Positions 18,801 to 28,421 of a DNA stretch of 32,978 nucleotides are shown here, one piece after another. The notes under the pieces were generated by a model. That model saw only the letters and a program-made list of their open reading frames with translations, ran no database searches and was not told the DNA's origin. Every line of letters begins with the position of its first letter. The first letter of the stretch is position 1. The translations under genes and the position numbers were made by a program. Source of the DNA: Flavobacteriales bacterium TMED191 (GTDB lineage Bacteria; Bacteroidota; Bacteroidia; Flavobacteriales; TMED113); contig NHIO02000019.1 of the NCBI GenBank assembly GCA_002171975.2, positions 1 to 32,978 on the forward strand. Direction: 5' to 3'.

Positions 18801-19934
18801 TTATAGGTTAGAAATTTTATTTACACTCTGTTCTTCAATCCATTTATTGAATTCTTCTTCGGTTTCAACAACTACTTTCATTTGCATATTGTAGTGAGCA
18901 TTCCCACATATTTTGTTGCACAAAAGAACATATTCAAAAAGATCATTCTCAACTTCTTTTTTCATAGCATCAGTAGTAATTGTAGGAGTAAACGCGAATT
19001 GTGTCGTTGTTCCTGGAACACAATTCATTTGAACCCTAAAGTGGGGTAAATAAGCCGAATGAATAACATCTTGAGATCTAAACTTAAATAAGACTTTTTT
19101 CCCAACTGGTAAATGAAGTTCTTTTGTAATTATATCATCCTCAGCAGCCAGTAATTGATCTTGACTGGTTGTAACATAATAAGTTGTTAATGTCTTTTTC
19201 TTCTTTATTAATTTTTCTATTCTTTGATTTTTTAACTTTTTTTCTGCAGGGTTAGAACTAATTGAAATTTGATTTTTTAATTTTGCTATTTTTTCGTCAA
19301 TTGAGGCTATCTGACTATTCTTTGTTGCCTCGGATATAACACCTAATTCATTTTTCCCACCAACAAACCTAACATTTGCATTACCTAGCTTATTATCTTC
19401 ACCAGAATATCTAGCAGTCCAACCAAATTGTTTTGCATAAACTTCAATTATAATTGCATCTTTTATATCTTGGTTAACAATTTTTCCCCAAACATTTAAA
19501 CCATAACTAATAAGAACTAATAATATAACAGCAGGAATTGCCGTCCAGAAAAACTCCAGCTTATTATTATGAGTTATGTAACTCGCTTTTCGATCTTCTC
19601 TTCCACGAAAATAGTAAGCAACGCCAAATAAAATTGGTGTTAGAAGTAGGAATACAAAAATAATTAAACCCATTGTAACATCCCAAAGCTGATCAATCAC
19701 AGGACCATGTTCTGAAGCAGCGATAGGTAATGTTTGATCCATCCATTCAGCCCGTTGCCAAAAAAAGAATATGACTAATCCAACTCCAGCTATTAAAAGA
19801 AAAATTCCATTAATATTATTAGACCCATCTGAAACCTCGTTTTTTGTTTTTGACACTAAATTACCAATCTCAAGTACTCTCACAACTTGGGCGAAAAAAA
19901 CAATGGCAATAAAAACAATTAATACATTTATCAT
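18801..19934 (-). CDS. coxB: Cytochrome c oxidase subunit II (CuA subunit) with a Lys-rich insertion
   Basis: 377 residues. The N-terminal part has four hydrophobic segments (about 1-20, 43-58, 88-108 and 130-148), two more than the classical subunit, as seen in other Bacteroidota. The C-terminal cupredoxin domain has the aromatic-rich KQFGWTARYSG (168-178), DVIHSAYLPHF (His292) and the CuA motif CNKICGNAHYNM (Cys339, Cys343, His347, Met350). It accepts electrons from the ActA/ActE hemes and passes them to subunit I. There is no fused cytochrome c domain, so it is aa3 rather than caa3 in form. Residues about 205-265 are an extra lysine-rich, probably helical segment (KIAKLKNQ, IEKLIKKKKTL) inside the cupredoxin domain. 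ATG start, 11 nt after actF. Confidence 0.95.
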   Translation of the reverse strand: MINVLIVFIAIVFFAQVVRVLEIGNLVSKTKNEVSDGSNNINGIFLLIAGVGLVIFFFWQRAEWMDQTLPIAASEHGPVIDQLWDVTMGLIIFVFLLLTPILFGVAYYFRGREDRKASYITHNNKLEFFWTAIPAVILLVLISYGLNVWGKIVNQDIKDAIIIEVYAKQFGWTARYSGEDNKLGNANVRFVGGKNELGVISEATKNSQIASIDEKIAKLKNQISISSNPAEKKLKNQRIEKLIKKKKTLTTYYVTTSQDQLLAAEDDIITKELHLPVGKKVLFKFRSQDVIHSAYLPHFRVQMNCVPGTTTQFAFTPTITTDAMKKEVENDLFEYVLLCNKICGNAHYNMQMKVVVETEEEFNKWIEEQSVNKISNL

Positions 19935-19945
19935 TTTATAATTTA

Positions 19946-21475
19946 TTAAATATGATGATGTTTACTCTCTACTAACATAGGGTGATTCTTTGGTTGTAAG
20001 GCTACCTTACTTAGGTTAGATAAAACAACATATGTAAAAAACCCAATATAACCTAAAAATACACCTATTTCAACAAAACCCATATGCCAATGGGTACCAA
20101 CGGTTCCTGGCATTATCATAACAAAAACATCAATATAGTGACCTATTAGAATTAGAATTGCAACAAATAAAACTTGTCCTTTTAATCTTTTTGCATCCCT
20201 ATCTTGAATCAATAACATCGGGTTTACAAAGTTTAAAATAAGTGCAATTATTATTAATATATGATAGTGCTCAAACCTTACAAGATAATATGTTACCTCC
20301 TCAGGGATATTAGCATACCAAATTAATAGATACTGAGAAAACCAAGTATATGTCCAAAAAATACTAAATGCTAATAAATATCTTCCAAAGTCATGAATGT
20401 GATTTTCATTAATGTCATCTAAATAACCTTTATATTTTAAATGGATTGTAATAATTGCTATAACTGCACATGCAGACACAAAAAAGGACGCAAAGGTATA
20501 CCATCCAAAAAGCGTACTAAACCAATGAGTGTCAATTGACATTATCCAATCCCATGCAACCGTAGATGTTGTAATAGCTGCGAGCACAATAAATATAGCT
20601 GAAAGAGTAAATATTTTATTATGCCATTTAATTCCACCATCCAAATCTTCATTAAGTGAATATTTTCTAAGAATAAAAGCAAAGAAACACCAGATCAACA
20701 AATACACCACAGATCTTATCAAGAAAAAGGGAATATTTAAAAAAGCTGTTTTACCTGCAATAATACTATCAAACTTTTTATTTAAAATAACATCATCCGA
20801 TTTTTCATTTGTATATTTAGGGTAATCTGAATCAATTGTTTCTTGAAATACATATTCTGATGTTAATGCTTGATCCATCCAATGATAAGTATGATGCCAA
20901 TGTAGAACTCCTGTTATAATTATAAATAACATAATAATTCCTCCATATGGCAAAAATGAACTAACTGCTTGTGGAATTCTTAGTAATGAGGCAGACCATC
21001 CAGATTGTGAAATGTATTGAACCGCCAGCCATACTAAAGCTGCTAATGATATCATTAAAAAAAATAAATTACTAACTAGCAAACTTGACCATGGTCTTTG
21101 TTTAATCGTATGGAAATAATGTTTCGTGACATATATAACATCATCTAAACTATGAGCATTTTTCTTTTGATCATAATCTAAATGGCAATTAAATTTCTTT
21201 TCTATTTTTGCAAAAAGAGAAGCATAGTGATAGTCTTCTAGTTCTCCGTGCTTATAATGATTATCATTAGCATGGTGCATTTCCTTGTGTTCATATTTAT
21301 TTGATTCAGATTCCTTACTTGAATTTTGCTTATATAATTCTTTGACTATTTTTTTAATTTCTTTATCTGAATAGCTATTATTGCTAGCAGAAACAAAACC
21401 ATATAATAAAGCAATTGCACCAATAAACATTAGCACTATACACAAAATTTTAGTATTTCGTTCAAATTTATACAT
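19946..21475 (-). CDS. actF: Alternative complex III membrane subunit ActF
   Basis: 509 residues, a multi-spanning membrane protein related to ActC/NrfD. With ActC it forms the membrane arm of alternative complex III, the quinol:cytochrome c oxidoreductase that replaces the bc1 complex. After a first helix (about 8-28) comes a hydrophilic, histidine-rich segment (about 45-110; EMHHANDNHYKHGELEDYHY). The KQRPWSSLLVSNLFFL segment then begins the helical core, which contains SVLHWHHTYHW-like and DTHWFSTLFGWY motifs usual for ActF. The C-terminus is also histidine-rich (ESKHHHI). The ATG directly abuts the actE stop codon (no gap), indicating coupled translation. Confidence 0.93.
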   Translation of the reverse strand: MYKFERNTKILCIVLMFIGAIALLYGFVSASNNSYSDKEIKKIVKELYKQNSSKESESNKYEHKEMHHANDNHYKHGELEDYHYASLFAKIEKKFNCHLDYDQKKNAHSLDDVIYVTKHYFHTIKQRPWSSLLVSNLFFLMISLAALVWLAVQYISQSGWSASLLRIPQAVSSFLPYGGIIMLFIIITGVLHWHHTYHWMDQALTSEYVFQETIDSDYPKYTNEKSDDVILNKKFDSIIAGKTAFLNIPFFLIRSVVYLLIWCFFAFILRKYSLNEDLDGGIKWHNKIFTLSAIFIVLAAITTSTVAWDWIMSIDTHWFSTLFGWYTFASFFVSACAVIAIITIHLKYKGYLDDINENHIHDFGRYLLAFSIFWTYTWFSQYLLIWYANIPEEVTYYLVRFEHYHILIIIALILNFVNPMLLIQDRDAKRLKGQVLFVAILILIGHYIDVFVMIMPGTVGTHWHMGFVEIGVFLGYIGFFTYVVLSNLSKVALQPKNHPMLVESKHHHI

Positions 21476-22075
21476 CTACTTTTCTTCTTTTTGTAAATTA
21501 TTAACAAACATTATAATCTTCCAACGTTCCTCAGGTGAAATTTGAGACGCATGGGGTCCCATCGCATTTAAACCATAAGTAATAGCATGATATATATTAC
21601 CATCTTTTAACTCACTCATTGTTGAACCTGTTCTTCTAATTTGCACATTATCATTATAAGCAGGTATAGCACCATAAACTGGATGAGTAACAGAACCTTT
21701 TCCATCACCATTTTTCCCATGACAGTGTGCACAAAACATCCCATATAAAGCTTCTCCATCTGCGATATTTTTTTCCGTTTTTTGCAACGGATTTATTAAT
21801 TTTTTTCCAGCACGTAGATAATCTTCCAAATTATTATCATATTCAAATGGCATATGGCCTCTCGCAATAGTTCCTACAACTGGTTTTCTAGCAGTAGAAT
21901 TATTGCTAAAAAGTGGGTTTTCCGAATAGGTTTCATATGACGGAGATCGATACATATTTGGCATATACTCATAGCCAGGATGTGATGTAAACGGTTTTCC
22001 ATCAGAAGCGGAGTCACCACAAGATGTAAGTAAGATGACTAAAAAAACACATATGTAATTTACAATTTTTAACAT
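21476..22075 (-). CDS. actE: Alternative complex III monoheme cytochrome c lipoprotein ActE
   Basis: 199 residues. The N-terminus MLKIVNYICVFLVILLTSC has a good lipobox (LTSC, Cys19). Residues 30-45 hold the family-typical HPGYEYMPNMY. A single heme c site CAHCH (115-119) is followed by a methionine ligand candidate in GLNAMGPHA (Met172). It is the monoheme subunit of the complex and probably passes electrons toward the oxidase CuA site. It ends in RWKIIMFVNNLQ, the usual final helix of class I cytochromes c. It lies 4 nt after actD and abuts actF. Confidence 0.94.
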   Translation of the reverse strand: MLKIVNYICVFLVILLTSCGDSASDGKPFTSHPGYEYMPNMYRSPSYETYSENPLFSNNSTARKPVVGTIARGHMPFEYDNNLEDYLRAGKKLINPLQKTEKNIADGEALYGMFCAHCHGKNGDGKGSVTHPVYGAIPAYNDNVQIRRTGSTMSELKDGNIYHAITYGLNAMGPHASQISPEERWKIIMFVNNLQKEEK

Positions 22076-22079
22076 AAAA

Positions 22080-22610
22080 TTATTCTTTTTCTTTAACTTC
22101 TGTTGCTCCTGTTTTTTTCATTAACTCTTTTATTTTTTCAACCTTTTTTACATCATCTTCAACATGAATTTCCATTAAAAACTTATCGTCAGTTGTTCTA
22201 GGGTCTGGACTCTTGGATGAAGAACCTGGATACAATCCACATCTAATCAAAAATGTAATTACCATTAAATGAGCAGCAAAAAAAACTGTCATCTCAAAAG
22301 TAACGGGAATAAAGGCTGGTAAATTTTCATTTAAAGTAAAGTTTGGTTTACCTCCAATGTCCATTGGCCAATCATGAATCATGATGTACCAAAACATTAA
22401 TAAAGCGCAAGAAGCTCCAATACATCCATAAATAAATGAGGTAATAGCAATTCGGGAATACTTTAGACCCATTGCGGAATCTAGTCCATGAATAGGAAAT
22501 GGAGTATAAACTTCATTAACATAATGTCCTTTTTCTCGAATATTTTTAACTGCATTCAAGATTACATCATCGTCATCATATATACCGTAAATAACTTTTT
22601 CTTTAATCAT
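22080..22610 (-). CDS. actD: Alternative complex III subunit ActD (DUF3341)
   Basis: 176 residues. The opening KVIYGIYDDDDVILNAV and the following KGHYVNEVYTPFPIHGLD match the DUF3341/ActD family. Two membrane helices follow (about 55-80 and 105-125). The C-terminal soluble tail contains DDKFLMEIHVEDD and ends with a lysine/glutamate stretch. ActD carries no redox centre and is structural. Its ATG overlaps the actC stop by 4 nt (ATGA arrangement). Confidence 0.93.
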   Translation of the reverse strand: MIKEKVIYGIYDDDDVILNAVKNIREKGHYVNEVYTPFPIHGLDSAMGLKYSRIAITSFIYGCIGASCALLMFWYIMIHDWPMDIGGKPNFTLNENLPAFIPVTFEMTVFFAAHLMVITFLIRCGLYPGSSSKSPDPRTTDDKFLMEIHVEDDVKKVEKIKELMKKTGATEVKEKE

Positions 22611-23977
22611 TTTTTCTTTTTATATGTGTCACTAGATGATTTTAAAATTGTTTTTAATTCTGCCTGGGCTATAACTGGGAATGTTCTAGAATACAATAAA
22701 AACAATACCATGAAAAAGCCTATAGTTCCAATATAAATCCCAATATCAACGAAAGTTGGAGAAAACATTGACCAACTTGAAGGTAAATAATCTCTATGTA
22801 GAGAAGTTACAATAATTACAAAACGCTCAAACCACATACCTATGTTAACAAATATTGACAAAATAAATGTAAATACGATATTCCTTCTCAAGCTTTTAAT
22901 CCACATTAGCTGTGGAGAAACAACATTACATGTCATCATTGCCCAGTATGCCCACCAATAAGGTCCTGTTGCTCTATTTAAAAAAGCATATTGCTCATAC
23001 TCAACTCCAGAGTACCAAGCCATGAATAATTCTGTAATATATGCAATACCAACAATTGATCCAGTAACCATAATGATAATATTCATCATTTCAATATGTT
23101 GTATTGTAATATATGACTCCATATTAACAACCTTTCTCATAACTAATAATAAAGTCTGTACCATGGCAAAACCTGAAAAAATAGCTCCTGCAACAAAATA
23201 TGGTGGAAAAATTGTGGTATGCCAACCAGGAATAACAGAAGTTGCAAAATCCATACTTACAATAGTATGAACAGATAAAACTAATGGTGTACATAAACCT
23301 GCTAATACTAGCGACATGACCTCATGTCTTTGCCAATGCTTAGCTCTCCCAGACCAACCAAAAGATAAAACAGTATAAACTTTCTTCATAATAGGCTTAA
23401 CAGCTCTATCTCGAATTAATGCAAAATCGGGAATTAATCCCATGTACCAAAAAACTAAAGAGACGGAAAAATAAGTAGATATGGCAAATACATCCCATAA
23501 TAGAGGGGAGTTAAAATTCACCCAAAGAGGGCCATATTGATTAGGAAGTGGAAACACCCAGTATCCTACCCATATTCTTCCCATGTGAATCAGTGGAAAC
23601 AAGCCTGCTTGTACAACAGCAAATATCGTCATAGCCTCTGCAGATCTATTAATTGACAATCTCCATTTCTGCCTAAATAATAATAATACTGCTGAAATAA
23701 GAGTTCCAGCATGACCTATTCCAACCCACCACACAAAGTTTGTTATATCCCAAGCCCAGCCAATTGTATTATTTAACCCCCAAACTCCCACACCTGTTCC
23801 AATAGTGTAAAAAATACATCCAAAACCCCATAACATAGCTAGCACTGAAACACTAAATAAAGCCCACCACCACTTATTTGCGCTGGTTTCAATAGGCTTT
23901 GAAATATCTTCACTAATATCATGAAGCGACTTATTGCCTATTATCAATGGTTCTCTTATTTCCGACTCGTGATTCAT
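22607..23977 (-). CDS. actC: Alternative complex III quinol-side membrane subunit ActC (NrfD family)
   Basis: 456 residues with about ten membrane helices in the NrfD/PsrC fold. Visible family segments are NKWWWALFSVS, NNTIGWAWDITNFVWWVGIGHAGTLISA, the conserved FPLIHMGRIWVGYWVFPLPNQ-type stretch (about residues 127-147), SMDFATSVIPGWHTTIFPPYFVAGAI and GPYWWAYWAMM. ActC together with ActB is taken to form the quinol-oxidation site in solved complexes. It lies 4 nt after actB and overlaps actD by 4 nt. Nothing unusual is seen. Confidence 0.95.
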   Translation of the reverse strand: MNHESEIREPLIIGNKSLHDISEDISKPIETSANKWWWALFSVSVLAMLWGFGCIFYTIGTGVGVWGLNNTIGWAWDITNFVWWVGIGHAGTLISAVLLLFRQKWRLSINRSAEAMTIFAVVQAGLFPLIHMGRIWVGYWVFPLPNQYGPLWVNFNSPLLWDVFAISTYFSVSLVFWYMGLIPDFALIRDRAVKPIMKKVYTVLSFGWSGRAKHWQRHEVMSLVLAGLCTPLVLSVHTIVSMDFATSVIPGWHTTIFPPYFVAGAIFSGFAMVQTLLLVMRKVVNMESYITIQHIEMMNIIIMVTGSIVGIAYITELFMAWYSGVEYEQYAFLNRATGPYWWAYWAMMTCNVVSPQLMWIKSLRRNIVFTFILSIFVNIGMWFERFVIIVTSLHRDYLPSSWSMFSPTFVDIGIYIGTIGFFMVLFLLYSRTFPVIAQAELKTILKSSSDTYKKKK

Positions 23978-23981
23978 TAAT

Positions 23982-26900
23982 TTATATTTTTTTGTTTCTA
24001 ACCTTGGTTTTATAAAAAACCGAGGGTTTGGTATTTAATTCTTCAATTAAATAATATGATCTTTCGTTTTTCTTTTCTTTACTAACTCTGCTATTTTTAT
24101 CCAAAGCATCACCAAATACAATAGCTCCAGTATCGCATGCCTTCTCACATGCACATTTTATTTCTCCATCTTTAATTTTTCTTCTTTCCTTTTTAGCGTC
24201 TAATTTAGTTTTTTGAATATTTTGTATACACATTGAACATTTTTCCATCACTCCTCTAGACCTAACTGTTACATCCGGATTTAAAACCATTTTACCCAAA
24301 TCATCGTTCATGTTAAAATCAAACTGGTCATTATTAGCATAATTGAACCAGTTAAATCGTCTTACCTTGTAGGGACAATTATTCATACAATATCTTGTAC
24401 CTATACATCTATTGTAGGTCATATGATTCAATCCTTCTCTAGAGTGTGTCGTGGCCGCGACAGGACATACAGTTTCACAAGGAGCATTATTACAATGCTG
24501 ACACATAACTGGCTGAAAAACTACTTCTAAATTTTCAGCTGATGCTGGCTCTTCCATCTTCTTATACATTTCAACAGAACCAATCCCATCTTCTTTTGCT
24601 TTTTGTTTTGTCATGTCACTTGAGTAGTATCTGTCAATTCTGAGCCAGTGCATATCTCGATTTTTTCGAACCTCCTCCTTCCCAACTACAGGTACATTAT
24701 TTTCCGCATGACATGCAATAACGCAAGCACCACAACCAGTACAAGAATTTAAGTCGATTGACATATTCCAAAAATGTACATCTCTCTCATGATCTTTCCA
24801 TAAACTTAAATCAGAAGGTTTTACATGGCCTTTATGAGAATGGAGTAGAAACTGCTTATTTCCAGAAGTTTTATCTTTAAGGTATTCGGATAAATTTGTT
24901 TCTTTTACAATATTTCTACCCATCATAGTATGGCTATTTTGTGTACAAGCAAACTCATGCGTCTCATCAATAATTTCAATACTAACATCACTTGTGCTAG
25001 TTTTATTAAAATTACTATAAACACTAAATGCATTAACACCGATATTTTTACCTGCTTTACCTGTTTCAGTACGACCATATCCAAATGAAAGACCTAACGT
25101 GCCATGTGCCTGACCTGGCTGAATATATACCGGACATTTTAAAGTTTTATTATTGACTTTTAGATTGACCATATTTCCATCCAACGCACCATTGGATACA
25201 TGCCAGTTTTTTATATTTAATTCCTTTGCATGAGATGGTGAGATTGTCAAATAATTATCCCATGTAACTTTAGAAATTACATCAGGTAACTCTTGTAACC
25301 ATGGATTATTTGAATAAACACCATGACCTAAAGACCCCTTAACATATAGTTCTAATTCCAAATTATTAGAGGGGCGACTTATTTTCTTAGTAATACTTGT
25401 GTCAAAAGACATAGCACTTAATTCATTATCAGCAATATCCTTCTCAATATATCCATCGTGAAGAATTTGATTCCAATTACTAGAAATATTATTTTTTACA
25501 AATGATTTTAAATAAGTCAAATATGACTTTGATTCACCCATCCATTTTAGCAAACTATTCTGAACTTGTCTAGAGTTAAATAAGGGTGAAATTGTAGGTT
25601 GCTGCAAAGAATAAAATCCTGTATAAGGATTCATATCTCCCCAGCTTTCTAGATAGTTTGTTGTGGGGCATATATAATCACATAAAATAGCTGTTTCATT
25701 CATCGATTCAGAAAAAGAAACCTTGGATGAAACCCTCTTGAGAGCAGACATGAATTTATTTTTATCTGGAAAAGTGTACATTGGATTTGTATCCCAAAAC
25801 ATTACAACATCAACTTTATCTTTATTCATATCATCAACTAAATTGATGATATCAGAGTCTTTAGAGGAAAATAATTTAGATTTACGACTCGTTAAAATTG
25901 TTGTACCATAATTTCCTAATAAAATATTAATATGGTTAATGATAATTTGAATATTCGTATCGTCACTACCTGACACAACTAAAGATTTACCCTTGTTTAC
26001 AATTAAATCATTAGCAATTTTATTAATTAATGAATCATGCTGTGTTTTAGCGGAACCAATACCTTTCTTATTTAGAATTTTAAGTAAAGTATCATACAAT
26101 CTAGTTACGTATGAAGCCTGATGACTAGCTTTTATTGGAACTCTCTTATCTGCATTGGCACCTGTCACTGAAAGTAGACTTTCAAACTGATAGTGTCTAG
26201 ACATTTTTCCATTTTCAGGCTTCCTGTTTTGTGTATATTGCCTAGCGTGAGCTGGATCTAACCATTCCGATAAAAAATCTGCACCAAAAGAAACTATGCA
26301 TTCTGATTTATCAAAACGATAAGTAGAAATAAATCGCTTTCCAAAAGTTTCTTGATTTGCAGACAGAATTGCATCTTTTGATAATGCATCATATGTAACT
26401 ACACTAACATTTTTATAGTATTGTTTGAATTGCTTTATTAATTCTTTTGTGGAAGGGCTAATTATAGTTGACGTAACAATTGCTATTTTCTTTTTTGCTT
26501 CATTAAGCTTTTGTATTATCTCTTGATCTAAAGATGCCCATGATATGTCTTTATTATCTTTTAATGGCCCCTTAAGTCTATTGGAATCATATAATGACAA
26601 TACAGAGGCTTGGCATCTTGCATTTATTCCTCCACCAAAAGACGGATTATTGTTGGAACTTAATAAAATAGGTCTTCCTTCTCTTGTCTTAACAAGTAAA
26701 CTTGCAAAGGTGTTTTCAGCAAAGTAAGAGCTTGCATAATACAGTGGATTTCCAGGAACAATCTCTTCAGGCTTATTTAGATAGGGAATAGACTTAACAA
26801 CAGGAGCTTCACAGGAAGCAAGAGTAGCAGCAACAGTTCCAAATCCAAGAAATTTTAAAAAGTCTCTTCTGCTAGTTGAAGAAGCTGATAGGGTATCAGC

Positions 26901-27008
26901 ATTTTCCCACATAGCCTCTAATGGTAATTTTTCATCAAACTCATTATGAGTTGACACATTCTTTGTAGAATGACCTAAACTATTAAAATATTTTTTTTCT
27001 TCTTTCAT
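23982..27008 (-). CDS. actB: Alternative complex III iron-sulfur subunit ActB (Tat lipoprotein, molybdopterin-oxidoreductase-like)
   Basis: 1008 residues using the ATG at 27008 (MKEEKKYFNSLGHS); a longer in-frame extension has only a non-ATG start and overlaps actA. The N-terminus has the ActB 'lead' region, a twin-arginine signal SRRDFLKFLGFG (Arg47, Arg48) and a lipobox LASC (Cys66). The middle resembles the molybdopterin-binding subunit of complex iron-sulfur enzymes; in ActB this part is known to lack molybdenum. The C-terminal ferredoxin-like part (about 756-965) has four cysteine groups: CTGCGACVIAC, CQHCNNAPCETVC, CIGTRYCMNNC and CSMC plus CACEKAC. The threonine in CIGTRYC replaces a cysteine, consistent with one 3Fe-4S cluster beside 4Fe-4S clusters. 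It relays electrons from the quinol site to ActA hemes. Confidence 0.95.
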   Translation of the reverse strand: MKEEKKYFNSLGHSTKNVSTHNEFDEKLPLEAMWENADTLSASSTSRRDFLKFLGFGTVAATLASCEAPVVKSIPYLNKPEEIVPGNPLYYASSYFAENTFASLLVKTREGRPILLSSNNNPSFGGGINARCQASVLSLYDSNRLKGPLKDNKDISWASLDQEIIQKLNEAKKKIAIVTSTIISPSTKELIKQFKQYYKNVSVVTYDALSKDAILSANQETFGKRFISTYRFDKSECIVSFGADFLSEWLDPAHARQYTQNRKPENGKMSRHYQFESLLSVTGANADKRVPIKASHQASYVTRLYDTLLKILNKKGIGSAKTQHDSLINKIANDLIVNKGKSLVVSGSDDTNIQIIINHINILLGNYGTTILTSRKSKLFSSKDSDIINLVDDMNKDKVDVVMFWDTNPMYTFPDKNKFMSALKRVSSKVSFSESMNETAILCDYICPTTNYLESWGDMNPYTGFYSLQQPTISPLFNSRQVQNSLLKWMGESKSYLTYLKSFVKNNISSNWNQILHDGYIEKDIADNELSAMSFDTSITKKISRPSNNLELELYVKGSLGHGVYSNNPWLQELPDVISKVTWDNYLTISPSHAKELNIKNWHVSNGALDGNMVNLKVNNKTLKCPVYIQPGQAHGTLGLSFGYGRTETGKAGKNIGVNAFSVYSNFNKTSTSDVSIEIIDETHEFACTQNSHTMMGRNIVKETNLSEYLKDKTSGNKQFLLHSHKGHVKPSDLSLWKDHERDVHFWNMSIDLNSCTGCGACVIACHAENNVPVVGKEEVRKNRDMHWLRIDRYYSSDMTKQKAKEDGIGSVEMYKKMEEPASAENLEVVFQPVMCQHCNNAPCETVCPVAATTHSREGLNHMTYNRCIGTRYCMNNCPYKVRRFNWFNYANNDQFDFNMNDDLGKMVLNPDVTVRSRGVMEKCSMCIQNIQKTKLDAKKERRKIKDGEIKCACEKACDTGAIVFGDALDKNSRVSKEKKNERSYYLIEELNTKPSVFYKTKVRNKKI

Positions 27009-27015
27009 AAATTTT

Positions 27016-28254
27016 TTAATAATGACATTTTGCACACTCCCTTCCACCAATCATATCAACCGTTATTTCTTCTCCATGATATTTATCAATCCATTTTTCA
27101 TGCAAATCATGATAATAGGGATTATCAGTATCAATTTCTTCTTCTCTGTGACAATTTATACACCATCCCATAGTTAATTTTGAATACTGATAAGCTACAT
27201 CCATCTCTTCCACCGGACCATGACATGTCTGACAATCAAGTCCTGCAACATTCACATGTTGAGAATGATTAAAATATGCCAAATCAGGTAAATTATGAAT
27301 TCGCACCCACTCAATAGGTTTTTGGTCATAGCCAGGTATATATGTTTTAGAATTAGGATCAAAGCCGATAGCTTCATAAATTTTATTTATTTCTTTAGTG
27401 CCTTCTTCACTTCGTCCCTCATTTACATAAGTATGGCAATTCATACATACATTGGCTGATGGAATACCAGAATGCTTACTTTCTCTGGCAGAATGATGAC
27501 AGTAATTGCAGTCAATTCCTTGTTCACCAGCATGAAGCTGATGAGAAAACGCGATTGGTTGATCTGGTTGATAATTTTGCGCTACACCTATCTTAGATGT
27601 GGCGTTCCAACAGCCCTTTATACCACTAAAAACCACCAAAACTGAAAAAAGAACAATAAAAGATGGATTTAATTTAATCCAAGACAGGATATCATTGAAA
27701 AAACCAGTTCTTTGAACTCCTGCTGCATCTTTTAAGACATTTTTTACATAAATTAAGAGAACTGTATTGAATATAACTATAAATAAAACTATATAAAGTA
27801 AGTTATTATTTTGAGGAATTTCAGTATACTCCGTTGATTCAGACACCACCACTTCCTCGTTAATAGGTCCCTCCTTTATATATGCTAATATATTATCAAT
27901 GTCTTCATTAGAAAAATATGGAAACGCTGTCATTACAGCCTTATTATATTCTTCATAGATAGCAACTGCTTGCTTATCCCCACTTTCGATCATTTCAGAA
28001 GAATTTCTTATCCAAGAATATAGCCAATCTTGAGTGTATTCCTCAAAAATTTCATCATTCAAACCAGGTCCAATAAGTTTTTTGTCTTCCGGGCCTAAAT
28101 AATGACATGATGCGCAATTGGTCTTAAATAAACTTGCACCAGCTTCAACATCTTGAGAAAAAACTGGTTGCAAAGCAATAGATAAAAATAAAATAACCAT
28201 GACAGACCCCAATGAACAAAATCTAGCAATAATTGATGTCGGGGAAATTATCAT
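27016..28254 (-). CDS. actA: Alternative complex III multiheme cytochrome c ActA
   Basis: 412 residues from the ATG at 28254; a TTG 15 nt upstream is less likely. It has a signal sequence ending near VFSQ (about 34). Six CXXCH heme sites are visible: CASCH (47), CNYCH (249), CMNCH (270), CQTCH (341), CINCH (365) and CAKCH (407, one residue before the C-terminal Tyr). The first belongs to an N-terminal class I cytochrome c domain, with a methionine candidate in AVMTAFPYF. Two membrane helices (about 153-171 and 198-211) separate it from the five-heme part. ActA collects electrons from ActB. It is the first gene of the act-cox unit, with a promoter-like box about 37 nt upstream. Its stop lies 7 nt from the actB ATG. 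Confidence 0.94.
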   Translation of the reverse strand: MIISPTSIIARFCSLGSVMVILFLSIALQPVFSQDVEAGASLFKTNCASCHYLGPEDKKLIGPGLNDEIFEEYTQDWLYSWIRNSSEMIESGDKQAVAIYEEYNKAVMTAFPYFSNEDIDNILAYIKEGPINEEVVVSESTEYTEIPQNNNLLYIVLFIVIFNTVLLIYVKNVLKDAAGVQRTGFFNDILSWIKLNPSFIVLFSVLVVFSGIKGCWNATSKIGVAQNYQPDQPIAFSHQLHAGEQGIDCNYCHHSARESKHSGIPSANVCMNCHTYVNEGRSEEGTKEINKIYEAIGFDPNSKTYIPGYDQKPIEWVRIHNLPDLAYFNHSQHVNVAGLDCQTCHGPVEEMDVAYQYSKLTMGWCINCHREEEIDTDNPYYHDLHEKWIDKYHGEEITVDMIGGRECAKCHY

Positions 28255-28290
28255 TTTAGTTGAATTCAAATTATCATTTTATAGTGATAC

Positions 28291-28298
28291 CAAAGATA
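28291..28298 (-). promoter_or_regulatory. Candidate -7 promoter box for the act-cox operon (TATCTTTG)
   Basis: On the minus strand TATCTTTG matches TAnnTTTG exactly. A TATG lies 21 nt upstream as an imperfect -33 TTTG element. The predicted start near 28285 gives a leader of about 30 nt to the actA ATG, which supports the ATG over the TTG as start. A short inverted repeat (TTAACT, 5 nt, AGTTAA at 28339-28355) lies about 60 nt further upstream. Confidence 0.5.
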
Positions 28299-28421
28299 TA
28301 ATTTATTTGAAATCTAAATCATATTTGTGAGAAATATTTTAACTAAAAAAGTTAATTTAGAATGTTTCCAAATAACTCGATAAATCACATTTCAACTTCA
28401 TTATTTGATAATCAGAAAGTT

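Noticed and set aside
21180..21420. His-rich ActF loop as a new metal-binding domain
   Set aside because: Histidine-rich, variable periplasmic loops at this position are common in flavobacterial ActF proteins.
24400..24440. Missing cysteine in ActB CIGTRYC as a mutation
   Set aside because: Threonine at this position is usual in ActB and fits the known 3Fe-4S cluster.
27009..27050. Upstream extension of ActB
   Set aside because: It starts at a non-ATG codon, overlaps actA, and the ATG at 27008 gives the normal ActB N-terminus before the twin-arginine motif.
28255..28269. TTG start for ActA
   Set aside because: The ATG at 28254 leaves a signal peptide intact and gives a reasonable leader from the predicted promoter.
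26950..28270. Extra heme in ActA as a novelty
   Set aside because: Six CXXCH sites made up of a class I domain plus a five-heme part look like the ordinary Bacteroidota ActA form as far as I can recall.
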